This document shows, in pieces, positions 17,733-25,727 of a stretch of 41,468 bases of DNA. The notes below the pieces were generated by a model that saw only the letters and a program-made list of their open reading frames with translations, did no database searches and was not told where the DNA came from. Position 1 is the stretch's first letter; each line of letters opens with the position of its first letter. Source of the DNA: Porticoccaceae bacterium (GTDB lineage: Bacteria; Pseudomonadota; Gammaproteobacteria; Pseudomonadales; Porticoccaceae); assembly GCA_017858135.1 (NCBI GenBank), contig JAFMBY010000011.1:1-41468 (forward strand), in the 5' to 3' direction. A program made the translations under genes and the position numbers.

Positions 17733-18770
17733 ATGGACGCAAATTCGACTCCCAATCCAGAGCCAGAAAAGAACAAGCGCAGCTTTCTCGATCGTTTTAA
17801 GCGTGACAAAGCAGAGCCCTCTTCGCCAGCGGAGCCCGCTGCTGTAAAGCCAAACGGTTTGCGGGCCAAGATGCAGCGTGCGCTGTCACGCACCAGTCGC
17901 GGCCTCGGTGATCTATTTCTCGGTGCCAAAGCGATCGACGCCGATCTCTTCGACGAGCTCGAAACACGACTGCTGATGGCAGATGTCGGTGTCGAGGCTA
18001 CCGCCAAGATTATTGCCGAGCTAACCGAGCGTTCCAACAGGGCGGTGCTTAAGGATGGCGCGGCGCTTCAAGCGGTGCTGCAAGAAATTTTAATCGCCAA
18101 ACTTAGCGTCAGTGAACAGCCGCTGGTGTTAGACAATGCAGAGGGTCCCTTTGTGATGCTGGTGGTCGGTGTTAATGGTGTCGGCAAGACCACGACCATT
18201 GGCAAGTTAGCGCGGCGACTTCAGCAGCAGGGCAAGTCGGTGATGTTAGCGGCGGGAGATACCTTTAGAGCGGCGGCGGTTGAACAGTTGCAAGTGTGGG
18301 GCGAGCGCAATCAGATACCCGTGGTCGCGCAACATATGGGTGCGGACAGTGCATCTGTTGTGTTCGACGCGATCGAGTCGGCTCGAGCCAAGCAAGTCGA
18401 TGTGATTATCGCTGACACCGCCGGCCGGTTGCACAATAAAAGCAATCTAATGGAAGAGTTGAAAAAAGTCCGCAGGGTCGCCGCTAAGCTCGATGCGAGT
18501 GCCCCCCATGAGGTGCTGCTGGTGCTCGATGCGGGTACTGGGCAAAATGCCGTTGCGCAGATGGCTGAGTTCCATGCTTCGGCTGGGGTCACCGGTATTG
18601 CGCTAACCAAGCTCGACGGTACCGCCAAGGGCGGCATCGTTTTTGCTCTGGCAGAGAAGTTTTCGGTTCCGATTCGCTATATCGGTGTCGGTGAAGCGGT
18701 GGATGATCTACAGCCATTTGTCGCCGAAGAGTTTGTTTCCGCCCTGTTGGGTCAGAGTCAGGGCGAGTGA
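17733..18770 (+). CDS. ftsY: Signal recognition particle receptor FtsY
   Basis: This SRP-type GTPase docks ribosome-nascent-chain complexes at the membrane. The 345-residue protein has a short charged N-terminal region (about 45 residues, much shorter than the acidic domain of E. coli), an N domain near 50-125 and the G domain after it. G motifs are GVNGVGKTTTIGKLA near 146-160, DTAGRLHNKSNLMEEL and TKLDGTAKGG. It heads the ftsY-ftsE-ftsX cluster; ftsE begins one base after its stop. Confidence 0.97.
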   Translation: MDANSTPNPEPEKNKRSFLDRFKRDKAEPSSPAEPAAVKPNGLRAKMQRALSRTSRGLGDLFLGAKAIDADLFDELETRLLMADVGVEATAKIIAELTERSNRAVLKDGAALQAVLQEILIAKLSVSEQPLVLDNAEGPFVMLVVGVNGVGKTTTIGKLARRLQQQGKSVMLAAGDTFRAAAVEQLQVWGERNQIPVVAQHMGADSASVVFDAIESARAKQVDVIIADTAGRLHNKSNLMEELKKVRRVAAKLDASAPHEVLLVLDAGTGQNAVAQMAEFHASAGVTGIALTKLDGTAKGGIVFALAEKFSVPIRYIGVGEAVDDLQPFVAEEFVSALLGQSQGE

Positions 18771-18771
18771 C

Positions 18772-19455
18772 ATGTCAATGATCCGTTTTGATAATCTCAG
18801 CAAGCGCTACGAGGGTGGTTTTGAAGCGCTGCGCAATGTCAGTTTTGAAATGGACGCCGGAGAGATGGCCTTTCTCACTGGGCACTCCGGTGCAGGCAAA
18901 AGCACATTATTAAAATTATTGATGCTGATCGAGCGGCCAACCTCCGGCAACCTATTGATTAATGGCAAAAACTTGAACCGTTTGGCGCATTCCAAGGTTC
19001 CCTTTTATCGCCGCCAGGTCGGTGTGGTGTTTCAGAATCACCAGCTGTTGTTTGATCGTTCGGTGTTTGAAAATGTCGCGTTGCCGCTGCAAGTGGCCGG
19101 TTACTCTCCCGGTGATATAGGGCGCAGAGTGCGCGCCGCACTCGACAGTGTCGGCCTGCTGGAAAGAGAACAGCAGAACCCCGTTGCGCTATCTGGCGGT
19201 GAGCAGCAGCGTATTGGTATCGCACGCGCGGTGGTGCACAAGCCGAAAATTCTTTTGGCCGATGAGCCTACGGGCAACCTCGACCCACAGCTCTCGGCAG
19301 AAATTATGGCGCTGTTTAAACGCTTTCAGGATGTCGGTGTGACGGTATTAGTCGCCAGTCATGATATCAATCTGATTAACCGCATGAATATGCGCATCAT
19401 GCGACTCAATCAGGGGCAGATGGAAGAGGATGGCATCAGCTATGGCGGCTACTAG
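18772..19455 (+). CDS. ftsE: Cell-division ABC transporter ATPase FtsE
   Basis: FtsE is the cytoplasmic ATPase of the FtsEX complex, which regulates septal peptidoglycan hydrolases at the divisome. The 227 residues contain Walker A (GHSGAGKST, 37-45), the signature LSGGEQQR and Walker B with [12 protein letters not shown]. The ATG at 18772 follows the ftsY stop by one base; an ATG at 18778 would give the more usual MIRF start. A longer open frame inside ftsY is not part of the gene. It overlaps ftsX. Confidence 0.96.
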   Translation: MSMIRFDNLSKRYEGGFEALRNVSFEMDAGEMAFLTGHSGAGKSTLLKLLMLIERPTSGNLLINGKNLNRLAHSKVPFYRRQVGVVFQNHQLLFDRSVFENVALPLQVAGYSPGDIGRRVRAALDSVGLLEREQQNPVALSGGEQQRIGIARAVVHKPKILLADEPTGNLDPQLSAEIMALFKRFQDVGVTVLVASHDINLINRMNMRIMRLNQGQMEEDGISYGGY

Positions 19456-20422
19456 CAGCAAAGCTCGCGACAGTGGTCAGCGCGGTGCGCGCGGCAAGGT
19501 ATTGAGCCGCGGGGACAAGTGGCGTGGTTACCGCTATCACCATCGGTCTACGTTGCAGAGCAGTGCCGTCAAAATGCTCCGCGAGCCGCTGCAATCATTA
19601 TTGACCGTGGTGGTGATCGCCATCGCCCTAACCCTTCCCGCAGCGCTCTACCTCAGTGTGGAAAATATTCGTCAGCTCAGCGGCGGTGTTGAGTCCTCCG
19701 CGCAACTCAGTGTATTTGTGACCAAGGGTGCCCGAGGGCCTGCTGTTGAGGGCCTTGGCCGACAGCTCGAGGGTCTTTCTGGAGTCGCTTCGGTCACTTA
19801 TATTTCTGCCGACAGTGCGCTGGAGGAATTTAAAGCGATGTCGGGGTTCGGTGCGGCGCTGCAATACCTTGATGAAAATCCGCTACCGGAAGCCTTTTTG
19901 GTTCAACCTCTGTTACTCAATGACGCAACACGGCTAGTGACAGAGATACGCCAGTTAAAGCTGGTAGATGACGTGCAACTGGATATGCAATGGCTGCAGC
20001 GGCTCGACGCTCTGCTTGATATGGGTCGCAAGCTGGTCCTGGCACTGGCTGCTGCCCTCGGGGTTGGCGTGATCCTGGTTGTCGGCAATACCATTCGGCT
20101 GGCAATACAGAGTCGCCGTGATGAAATTACTGTGGTTAAGTTGGTTGGCGGCACGGACGCTTATGTGCGCAGGCCATTTCTCTACACCGGGCTGCTGTTC
20201 GGGATTTTTGGCGCCGTAGTTGCGGCGATTATGTTGACCGTTCTAGGGTTTTGGCTCGCAGGGCCAGTCGACAAGTTAGCCGGGCTGTATCAGAGTCAGT
20301 TTAGAGTCACCGGACTGGGCTTTGGTGGTTTTATAAGCCTTTTGCTGATTGGTGGCGCGGTCGGATTGGCTGGGGCATGGTTAGCCGTTGGTCAGCATCT
20401 GCGCAATATTAAACCGAGCTGA
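19430..20422 (+). CDS. ftsX: Cell-division permease FtsX
   Basis: FtsX is the membrane partner of FtsE. It passes ATP-driven changes to periplasmic hydrolase activators. The 330 residues show a long basic cytoplasmic N-terminus (1-55), a membrane helix near 57-78, a periplasmic domain near 80-195, and three further helices near 200-222, 248-272 and 300-325. The start may be ATG 19430 (overlapping ftsE by 26 bases) or ATG 19442; a GAGG sits just before the first and 12 bases before the second. ftsE-ftsX-rpoH is the classical gammaproteobacterial order. Confidence 0.95.
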   Translation: MASAMAATSSKARDSGQRGARGKVLSRGDKWRGYRYHHRSTLQSSAVKMLREPLQSLLTVVVIAIALTLPAALYLSVENIRQLSGGVESSAQLSVFVTKGARGPAVEGLGRQLEGLSGVASVTYISADSALEEFKAMSGFGAALQYLDENPLPEAFLVQPLLLNDATRLVTEIRQLKLVDDVQLDMQWLQRLDALLDMGRKLVLALAAALGVGVILVVGNTIRLAIQSRRDEITVVKLVGGTDAYVRRPFLYTGLLFGIFGAVVAAIMLTVLGFWLAGPVDKLAGLYQSQFRVTGLGFGGFISLLLIGGAVGLAGAWLAVGQHLRNIKPS

Positions 20423-20495
20423 AAATCTCGTCTATAGGGTCTAAAATAGTCTGTAAGTGGGTGCTTTTAAAGGCTAGGAAGCAGCAATTAAATAG

Positions 20496-20504
20496 TGCTA
20501 AAAT
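20496..20504 (+). promoter_or_regulatory. Possible extended -10 element of rpoH
   Basis: TGCTAAAAT matches the extended -10 consensus (TGnTATAAT) at all but one position and lies 29 bases before the rpoH ATG. No good -35 box is seen at the proper spacing, which extended -10 promoters can tolerate. This is a pattern match only. Confidence 0.35.
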
Positions 20505-20533
20505 AATCGACCGATGAATAAAAAGAGTGTGTT

Positions 20534-21388
20534 ATGAGTAAAGCCCTTCAAACAATGGAGTGGATGGCCCCCGGCGGAAACCTGAATGCCTACATTCAGG
20601 GAACGGCGACCGTGCCCATGCTCACCCTTGATGAAGAGCGTGCCTTGGGTGAAGCCCTCTATTACAAAGAAGATCTCGATGCAGCACGTCGCATGGTTAT
20701 GGCTCATCTCCGCTTTGTTGTGCATATTGCACGCTCCTATAACGGCTACGGTCTGCCGTTAGCCGACCTTATTCAGGAGGGCAATGTCGGCCTGATGAAA
20801 GCGGTGCGACGTTTCAATCCTGAAAAAGGTGTCAGACTGGTTTCCTTCGCGGTGCACTGGATCAAAGCAGAGATTCATGAGTTTATTCTGCGTAACTGGC
20901 GCATCGTTAAAATTGCCACTACCAAGGCTCAGCGCAAACTGTTTTTCAACCTGCGTAGCGCCAAGAAGCAGCTGCAGTGGCTGACCGCGGATGAAGCGCA
21001 GGCAGTAGCGGATGATTTGGGGGTTCAGATCAAGGATGTTATGGAGATGGAAATGCGTCTCACTGCACGTGATCCGGCCTTTGATGCGCCTGCCAACGAT
21101 GATGACGACAGCAGTTTTCAGGCACCGGTATTTTTTCTCGAAGATAAGAGTGCTGATCCCGCTCAACTCGCCGAAAACGATGACTGGGAAGTTGATAACA
21201 CCACCCGTCTCGTCGATGCGGTGAAAAACCTCGACGAGCGCAGCCGAGATATTATCCAGCGCCGCTGGTTAAATGATGGCAAGGCTACGCTTCATGAGTT
21301 GGCCGACGAATACGGTGTCTCTGCAGAACGCATTCGCCAGTTAGAGAAAAACGCGATGAAGAAAGTTCGCGGAATAATGGAAGCCTAA
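20534..21388 (+). CDS. rpoH: RNA polymerase heat-shock sigma factor, sigma-32
   Basis: RpoH directs transcription of heat-shock genes. The 284-residue protein has region 2 near 50-120 ([28 protein letters not shown]), the diagnostic RpoH box QRKLFFNLR at 133-141, and region 4 near 225-280 with a helix-turn-helix ([20 protein letters not shown]). This separates it clearly from sigma-70. It follows ftsX after 111 bases and ends at a terminator. Confidence 0.97.
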   Translation: MSKALQTMEWMAPGGNLNAYIQGTATVPMLTLDEERALGEALYYKEDLDAARRMVMAHLRFVVHIARSYNGYGLPLADLIQEGNVGLMKAVRRFNPEKGVRLVSFAVHWIKAEIHEFILRNWRIVKIATTKAQRKLFFNLRSAKKQLQWLTADEAQAVADDLGVQIKDVMEMEMRLTARDPAFDAPANDDDDSSFQAPVFFLEDKSADPAQLAENDDWEVDNTTRLVDAVKNLDERSRDIIQRRWLNDGKATLHELADEYGVSAERIRQLEKNAMKKVRGIMEA

Positions 21389-21410
21389 CGTCACTTTATA
21401 TGAGACCAAG

Positions 21411-21433
21411 AGCCGCTTAGAGCGGCTTTTTTA
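21411..21433 (+). terminator. Rho-independent terminator of rpoH
   Basis: AGCCGCT (21411-21417) pairs with AGCGGCT (21421-21427) around TAG, followed by TTTTTT. It sits only six bases before the next ATG, so read-through may supply part of the DUF423 gene's transcription. Confidence 0.85.
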
Positions 21434-21438
21434 TTGCT

Positions 21439-21807
21439 ATGGATAAACTACTCTGGATTCGACTTACTGCTCTCAGTGGTGCACTCGCTGTGATGCTGGG
21501 TGCATTTGCGACACATGGCATGAAAGATTCGTTGTCGCCGCAAATGATGGACATCTATCAGACTGCGGTGCTCTATCATTTTATTCACACGCTCGCACTG
21601 CTCGGCGCGATTAATCTTCCGCTCAATCAACGCTCGCTGCATTGGGCGGCACGTTGTTTTATGCTCGGCATTGTGCTCTTTTCCGGTTCGCTTTATCTGA
21701 TCGCGGTCTCTGGCATCAGTCTGCTTGGACTCGTCACCCCCGTGGGTGGCAGTGCCTTTATTGCCGGCTGGTTATTACTGTTTACCGCAACCAGCGCCGA
21801 AGATTAA
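21439..21807 (+). CDS. DUF423 family membrane protein (YgdD/TMEM256-like)
   Basis: This 122-residue membrane protein has four hydrophobic segments, near residues 8-28, 43-62, 70-92 and 96-117. The conserved [28 protein letters not shown]-type region (about 21-48) marks the DUF423 family. The function of this family is unknown. Its stop overlaps the trmB ATG by one base, so the two are translationally coupled. The start lies right after the rpoH terminator. Confidence 0.9.
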   Translation: MDKLLWIRLTALSGALAVMLGAFATHGMKDSLSPQMMDIYQTAVLYHFIHTLALLGAINLPLNQRSLHWAARCFMLGIVLFSGSLYLIAVSGISLLGLVTPVGGSAFIAGWLLLFTATSAED

Positions 21808-22526
21808 TGGACACTAAAGCCGACTCTAGAGCAGATTTTAGGCCCGAGTATCGCAAGAAGTCGATTCGCAGCTACGTCGTGCGTGCCGGCCGTATGACCG
21901 AAGGTCAGCGCAACGCGTTTGATACCAGTTGGCCCTTTTATGGCTTAAAGCTCGATGATGGTTTAATTGATGCCGTGGCTATTTTTGGTCGCCACGCACC
22001 TCTGGTAGTCGAGATAGGCTTCGGTATGGGCGACTCTCTACTGGAGATGGCGGCCGCTGCACCTGAGCAAGACTTTATTGGTATCGAAGTGCATCCGCCT
22101 GGTGTTGGCCGTTTGATTTCCAGTGCCGCAGAACAGCAGATTACCAATTTACGTGTCTATCTTGCCGATGCCACCGATGTGCTCAATGAATGTATACCGG
22201 CCGCCAGCCTTCACCGCTTGCAGCTTTACTTTCCCGATCCCTGGCACAAAAAGAAGCACAATAAGCGACGCATTGTGCAGCCTACTTTTATTCAGTTGAT
22301 CCGCGACAAGCTCGAGCCGAATGGCATTCTGCATATGGCCACCGATTGGCAGCACTATGCTGAGCAGATGCTCGAAGTGATGGAAGAGGCGCCGGGCTAT
22401 AGAAATTGCGTCGGCGAGCAGCAGTATTCGCCGCGACCAGACTACCGGCCACTGACCAAGTTCGAAAAGCGCGGCGAACGGCTCGGTCACGGTGTTTGGG
22501 ACCTGCTTTACAGCAAATTAGGATGA
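21807..22526 (+). CDS. trmB: tRNA (guanine-N7-)-methyltransferase
   Basis: TrmB methylates G46 in the variable loop of tRNAs. The 239-residue protein shows motif [16 protein letters not shown] near 68-82, the acidic IGIEVH near 91-96, and the TrmB signature [13 protein letters not shown] at 143-155. The ATG at 21807 overlaps the DUF423 stop; the frame is open further upstream, but that part lies within the DUF423 gene. Length is normal. Confidence 0.96.
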   Translation: MDTKADSRADFRPEYRKKSIRSYVVRAGRMTEGQRNAFDTSWPFYGLKLDDGLIDAVAIFGRHAPLVVEIGFGMGDSLLEMAAAAPEQDFIGIEVHPPGVGRLISSAAEQQITNLRVYLADATDVLNECIPAASLHRLQLYFPDPWHKKKHNKRRIVQPTFIQLIRDKLEPNGILHMATDWQHYAEQMLEVMEEAPGYRNCVGEQQYSPRPDYRPLTKFEKRGERLGHGVWDLLYSKLG

Positions 22527-22534
22527 CATCACTT

Positions 22535-22564
22535 GTCGGCTAAGTGCAATGTTGAGTCGGCTAA
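22535..22564. repeat. Direct repeat GTCGGCTAA, two copies 21 bp apart
   Basis: Identical 9-mers occur at 22535-22543 and 22556-22564. The 21-bp period equals two helical turns, a spacing typical of sites for a regulator bound on one face of DNA. They lie upstream of the promoter candidate of the FKBP gene. Function is inferred from spacing only. Confidence 0.4.
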
Positions 22565-22604
22565 CGAGATTAATAAGTTAGTCGATACGTTACCGGAAAT
22601 ACCT

Positions 22605-22632
22605 TAAACTTGTGCCGCAACATTAATTCAGA
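22605..22632 (+). promoter_or_regulatory. Sigma-E-like promoter candidate of the FKBP lipoprotein gene
   Basis: AACTT (22607-22611), 16 bases, then TCAGA (22628-22632) resembles the envelope-stress consensus GGAACTT-N16-TCtgA. E. coli fkpA, a related periplasmic isomerase gene, is sigma-E controlled, which makes the match plausible. No sigma-E gene is in the window. Confidence 0.45.
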
Positions 22633-22662
22633 TCGGTCTTTTAGATCAAATCTATAGACCGA
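22633..22662 (+). promoter_or_regulatory. Leader hairpin upstream of the FKBP gene
   Basis: TCGGTCT (22633-22639) pairs with AGACCGA (22656-22662), and inside it TAGAT (22642-22646) pairs with ATCTA (22650-22654) around CAA. A small TT/T internal loop separates the stems. It ends 22 bases before the ATG and overlaps the expected transcription start of the sigma-E-like promoter. It could be an operator dyad or a 5' stabilising stem. Confidence 0.4.
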
Positions 22663-22684
22663 ACCCATTGTTAAGGAAATTAAA

Positions 22685-23434
22685 ATGAAGATCGTAAAAA
22701 TGCTACCCATCGCTGTGCTGTTTGTCCTTGCTGCGTGCGAGTCTCAGTCTTCGGGATCATCGGCGGAGGCGGCAGCCGACGTCAGTCTGGAGAGCCATAG
22801 CCAGCGCATCAGTTATCTGCTGGGTCTGGACAATGGTAAAAATATTCGCGGTATTGGTCTGGAGATCGACGCTGAGGCGTTTAATAGCGGCTTTGTCGAC
22901 GGTCTGGATGACAAATCGCCAGCGTTGAGCGAAGAGATGATTGCCGAAACGATTCAACGTTTCGAAACTGAGATGACGGCCAAGCGCGACGAGATGCAAC
23001 AGGCCGATCAACAGGCGATGGCGATGCAGTCTGAGGGCAACCTTAAAGAAGGTGTCGAGTTTCTCGCCGCCAATGGTGCCGCAGAAGGTGTGATGACGAC
23101 CGAAAGCGGTTTACAGTATAAAGTGATCACTGCTGGCACGGGTGCTACCCCTACCGCCGACAGTGTTGTCGAGGTTCATTATGCGGGTCGCTTGCTGGAC
23201 GGCACGGAATTTGACAGTTCAATCAAGCGCGGTGTGCCGGCGCAATTTGGCGTCACTCAGGTGATTGCCGGCTGGACAGAGGCGCTGCAGTTGATGTCAG
23301 AGGGCGCTAAGTGGGAGCTGTATATTCCAGCCGATCTGGCCTACGGCCCTGGCGGAACGGGTCCAATAGGACCAAATCAAACACTGATTTTTGAAGTGGA
23401 ATTGTTGAATGCTAATGTCGGTTCTGAAGGTTAG
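22685..23434 (+). CDS. FKBP-type peptidyl-prolyl isomerase, lipoprotein (FkpA/Mip-like)
   Basis: This 249-residue protein speeds prolyl cis-trans isomerisation and acts as an envelope folding helper. The signal peptide ends in a lipobox, LAAC with Cys19, so it should be lipid-anchored. Residues about 35-125 form the helical FKBP_N dimerisation domain (SYLLGLDNGKNI, then a coiled-coil-like stretch rich in Glu, Gln and Met). Residues about 140-245 form the FKBP domain with VEVHYAGRLLDGTEFDSS and WTEALQLMSEGAKWELYIP. AAGGAA precedes the ATG. It ends at a strong terminator. Confidence 0.93.
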   Translation: MKIVKMLPIAVLFVLAACESQSSGSSAEAAADVSLESHSQRISYLLGLDNGKNIRGIGLEIDAEAFNSGFVDGLDDKSPALSEEMIAETIQRFETEMTAKRDEMQQADQQAMAMQSEGNLKEGVEFLAANGAAEGVMTTESGLQYKVITAGTGATPTADSVVEVHYAGRLLDGTEFDSSIKRGVPAQFGVTQVIAGWTEALQLMSEGAKWELYIPADLAYGPGGTGPIGPNQTLIFEVELLNANVGSEG

Positions 23435-23490
23435 ACGCGTTGATTAAGACCTGCAGGTGCTAGTTGATCGCGGCTAGCAGCGCAGCCAAT

Positions 23491-23518
23491 AAAAAGCCCC
23501 GAACCATCGGGGCTTTTT
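23491..23518. terminator. Strong bidirectional terminator between the FKBP gene and rsd
   Basis: AAAAAGCCCCGA (23491-23502) pairs with TCGGGGCTTTTT (23507-23518) around ACCA. The A/T ends serve both converging transcripts. Confidence 0.92.
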
Positions 23519-23563
23519 ACTGTTTAGCAGGGGCTCACTAAGGTGTGAGATCTTGCGTGATGA

Positions 23564-24070
23564 CTAAGCTGGTGCCGAACTGCTATCTAGTCGCTGCGCA
23601 TTGTCCTGTAGCTGTTCAAGGTGCGCATTGTGCAGCACTTCAATCATTTTATCTTCCGACTCAAAGCGTTGTTCAAGTGCCTCACCAACAACTGAGAGAT
23701 CTCTCGCTAGGCTATCGAGATCGTCAGTGGCCAAATACTTGTCATTAAAATCCAACACCGCTTCGGTAGAAGGTTGAATCCTGTCCATCAGGTCAACGCC
23801 GGTTTTAAGTCCTTCCTTGTCACTGAACGCTTTGGCTTCTTTAACCAGCTCCTCGTACACTTCGAAATGCCCGACCGATACGTAGTCAACCATGACCTCG
23901 CAAAATCGTTGCAGCTTATCTCCATGGCCGCGGTTAGCGCTGTCGAAGTCATGAATCTCAATCAGATCACAGTATTTCACCAGCAACTCACGGCGCTCTT
24001 CCAGCCAGCGATCGACGATGTCGCTGACACCGCCCCAGTGTTGTTCTAATATTTGCAGATCTTTTAACAT
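23564..24070 (-). CDS. rsd: Regulator of sigma-70 (Rsd/AlgQ)
   Basis: Rsd-family proteins bind the housekeeping sigma factor and shift RNA polymerase toward other sigma factors, especially in stationary phase; AlgQ is the pseudomonad version. The 168-residue, all-helical acidic protein begins with the typical LKDLQILEQHWGGVSDIVD-type region and carries WLEERRELLVKYC near 22-34 and the RFCEVMVDYVSVGHFEVYE stretch near 55-74. No signal or membrane segment is present. It is a single gene, between the terminator at 23491 and lrgB. Confidence 0.92.
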   Translation of the reverse strand: MLKDLQILEQHWGGVSDIVDRWLEERRELLVKYCDLIEIHDFDSANRGHGDKLQRFCEVMVDYVSVGHFEVYEELVKEAKAFSDKEGLKTGVDLMDRIQPSTEAVLDFNDKYLATDDLDSLARDLSVVGEALEQRFESEDKMIEVLHNAHLEQLQDNAQRLDSSSAPA

Positions 24071-24138
24071 GCCTTGGTAACCTCATCACTCCCTAATGGA
24101 TTAATAGTGTACTTTGTTTTGTATCCAACAATAAATAC

Positions 24139-24858
24139 TTAGCGGATAAAAAGACCAATCGATGCAGGTAGAAAAAGTGATGTCCAGATTCCGTTTATGC
24201 CCATACCCAATGTTGCGAAGGCTCCACAGCGCGGACTGGTCTCAAATGCTTTGGCGGTACCAATAGCATGGGCGGTTACGCCGAGAATGACACCCTGCCA
24301 ACGGTCATCATCGATATTGGTCATACGAAAAAGACTTCTTGCCACCACAATGCCAATCAGTCCGGTAACCATTGTAGCGACGGCGAGCAAGCTGGCGAGG
24401 CCACCAATCTGCTGTGTCAGACCGATGGCGATTGGTGAGGTCACCGACTTTGCGGCGAGTGATAGCAGGATAGTATCGCTAAGCCCGAATAATTTAATCA
24501 ACAACAGATTGATAAAGGTCGCGAACAGACCGCCGAGTAGCAGTGCAGCAGTGAGGGGCTTAAACAGCTTGGGTAGTTGGCGTAGTTGATGTGAGAGGGG
24601 CACAGCCAGTGCTACTGTCGCTGGGCCCAACAACCAGTTTAAGACACCGTTGCCCTGATAATAGGTACTGAAGTCGAGCTCGATTAATCTCATCGCCAGA
24701 TAAATAAGCGGCGTCGCAATCAGCAGTGGGTGCAAGAGAGAACGTTGACCACAGCGTTGATAGAACCAAAAGCAAACGGCAAATCCACTTATCGTCAGCA
24801 TTAATGGCCACGACGTACCACTGATAAGCTGCCACTGTTGCACTGCCATCTCAATCAT
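24139..24858 (-). CDS. lrgB: LrgB/CidB family membrane protein
   Basis: This is the larger partner of an LrgA/LrgB pair, known from holin-like control of autolysis and, more recently, from transport of pyruvate or glycolate-type acids. The 239-residue protein has about seven membrane segments and the family core SLAAKSVTSPIAIGLTQQIGG near 130-150, plus GVTAHAIGTAKAFE near 190-203. The ATG at 24858 overlaps the lrgA stop by eight bases; a second in-frame ATG is three codons later. It is the last gene of dsbB-lrgA-lrgB. Confidence 0.92.
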   Translation of the reverse strand: MIEMAVQQWQLISGTSWPLMLTISGFAVCFWFYQRCGQRSLLHPLLIATPLIYLAMRLIELDFSTYYQGNGVLNWLLGPATVALAVPLSHQLRQLPKLFKPLTAALLLGGLFATFINLLLIKLFGLSDTILLSLAAKSVTSPIAIGLTQQIGGLASLLAVATMVTGLIGIVVARSLFRMTNIDDDRWQGVILGVTAHAIGTAKAFETSPRCGAFATLGMGINGIWTSLFLPASIGLFIR

Positions 24859-25201
24859 CAGCGGCGTTCACAGACTTGATGATGATCGCCATAAACCACT
24901 GGGCAAGTACCGTCGCTATGGCTAAAACGGCTAAAATCGTTGGCATGTCATTGGAAATAGTCGGCCCTAGAAAAAATGCCCCAGTCGTTATGGGTACAAA
25001 TAATAGAGCGATATAACGGATAAGCTGACTACTGGCGGTTTCTAGCCAGGGTAAAAGTGATTTATTCACACTTAGCAGGATAAGTAAAAAAATCATCCCC
25101 AGTAATGCGCCGGGAATCGGCAGCTTGAATACTCTTACGCCGAGCTCTCCTAGCCATTGGAAAAGGACGAGAATCAGCAGGCCGATGGCGAGTTTTTTCA
25201 C
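24851..25201 (-). CDS. lrgA: LrgA/CidA family holin-like protein
   Basis: This 116-residue membrane protein has four hydrophobic segments and the family stretch LPIPGALLGMIFLLILL near 27-43, followed by FVPITTGAFFLGP near 69-81. The start is a GTG at 25201 whose last two bases lie in the dsbB TGA (GTGA), so translation is coupled to dsbB. The open frame continues far upstream inside dsbB, but that extension is unlike the family. It overlaps lrgB by eight bases. Confidence 0.92.
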   Translation of the reverse strand: MKKLAIGLLILVLFQWLGELGVRVFKLPIPGALLGMIFLLILLSVNKSLLPWLETASSQLIRYIALLFVPITTGAFFLGPTISNDMPTILAVLAIATVLAQWFMAIIIKSVNAADD

Positions 25202-25689
25202 TTGCGCAGCAGTTGAAAAAGGGCAGCGCCAGCCAGGCCGATAAAGCTCAGCAATACCCATCCTGGCATGCTGATTCCAAGTAGTTGCCACTGTACTTCG
25301 GCACAGTTGCCGTCGCCACGGAGCAGCATGCTCACTGCCTCGGAGGCCGAGAAGGCGTCGAAGAGGTAGTCGACCGGAGGCCCGCAGGCGGGGACTTTGT
25401 CTTCTGGCAAGTTCTGCAACCACAGCTGTTTAACGGAGAAAAAGCCGCCGCCAATAGCCGCCAGAGCCGCCAGAGCTGCATAGATTTTCTGCCCTGTCGG
25501 CGCTGGATTGTGTACGCCAGAGAGCAAAAAAATCACCCCCACAGTAATAACAAACACGCGTTGGGTAATGCACAGATAGCAGGGTTCGAGTTTAAGGTGA
25601 TGCTGAAAATAGAGGATTGCAATGGCCATTAAACCGGCGCAGGCGGCCGCCATGGCAAGGCTGATGGTTCGGTTGTTGGGCAGGTTCAC
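25198..25689 (-). CDS. dsbB: Disulfide bond formation protein DsbB
   Basis: DsbB re-oxidises periplasmic DsbA and passes the electrons to quinones. The 163-residue protein has four membrane helices. The first periplasmic cysteine pair is Cys37-Cys40 (CYLC) and the second is Cys102 and Cys129 in the long loop (ACGPP and GNCAE), so all four redox residues are present. The start is GTG at 25689 with AAGGAG seven bases upstream. It is the first gene of an overlapping operon with lrgA and lrgB. Confidence 0.95.
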   Translation of the reverse strand: MNLPNNRTISLAMAAACAGLMAIAILYFQHHLKLEPCYLCITQRVFVITVGVIFLLSGVHNPAPTGQKIYAALAALAAIGGGFFSVKQLWLQNLPEDKVPACGPPVDYLFDAFSASEAVSMLLRGDGNCAEVQWQLLGISMPGWVLLSFIGLAGAALFQLLRK

Positions 25690-25727
25690 TCTTCGCTCCT
25701 TGGACTAGCTGTTTTGTGGCCGATTGT

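Noticed and set aside
18643-18771. N-terminal extension of ftsE into ftsY
   Set aside because: It lies wholly within the conserved ftsY frame; the family start is at 18772 or 18778.
25202-25423. N-terminal extension of lrgA
   Set aside because: It is an alternate frame of dsbB and Arg-rich; the LrgA family starts at the GTG at 25201.
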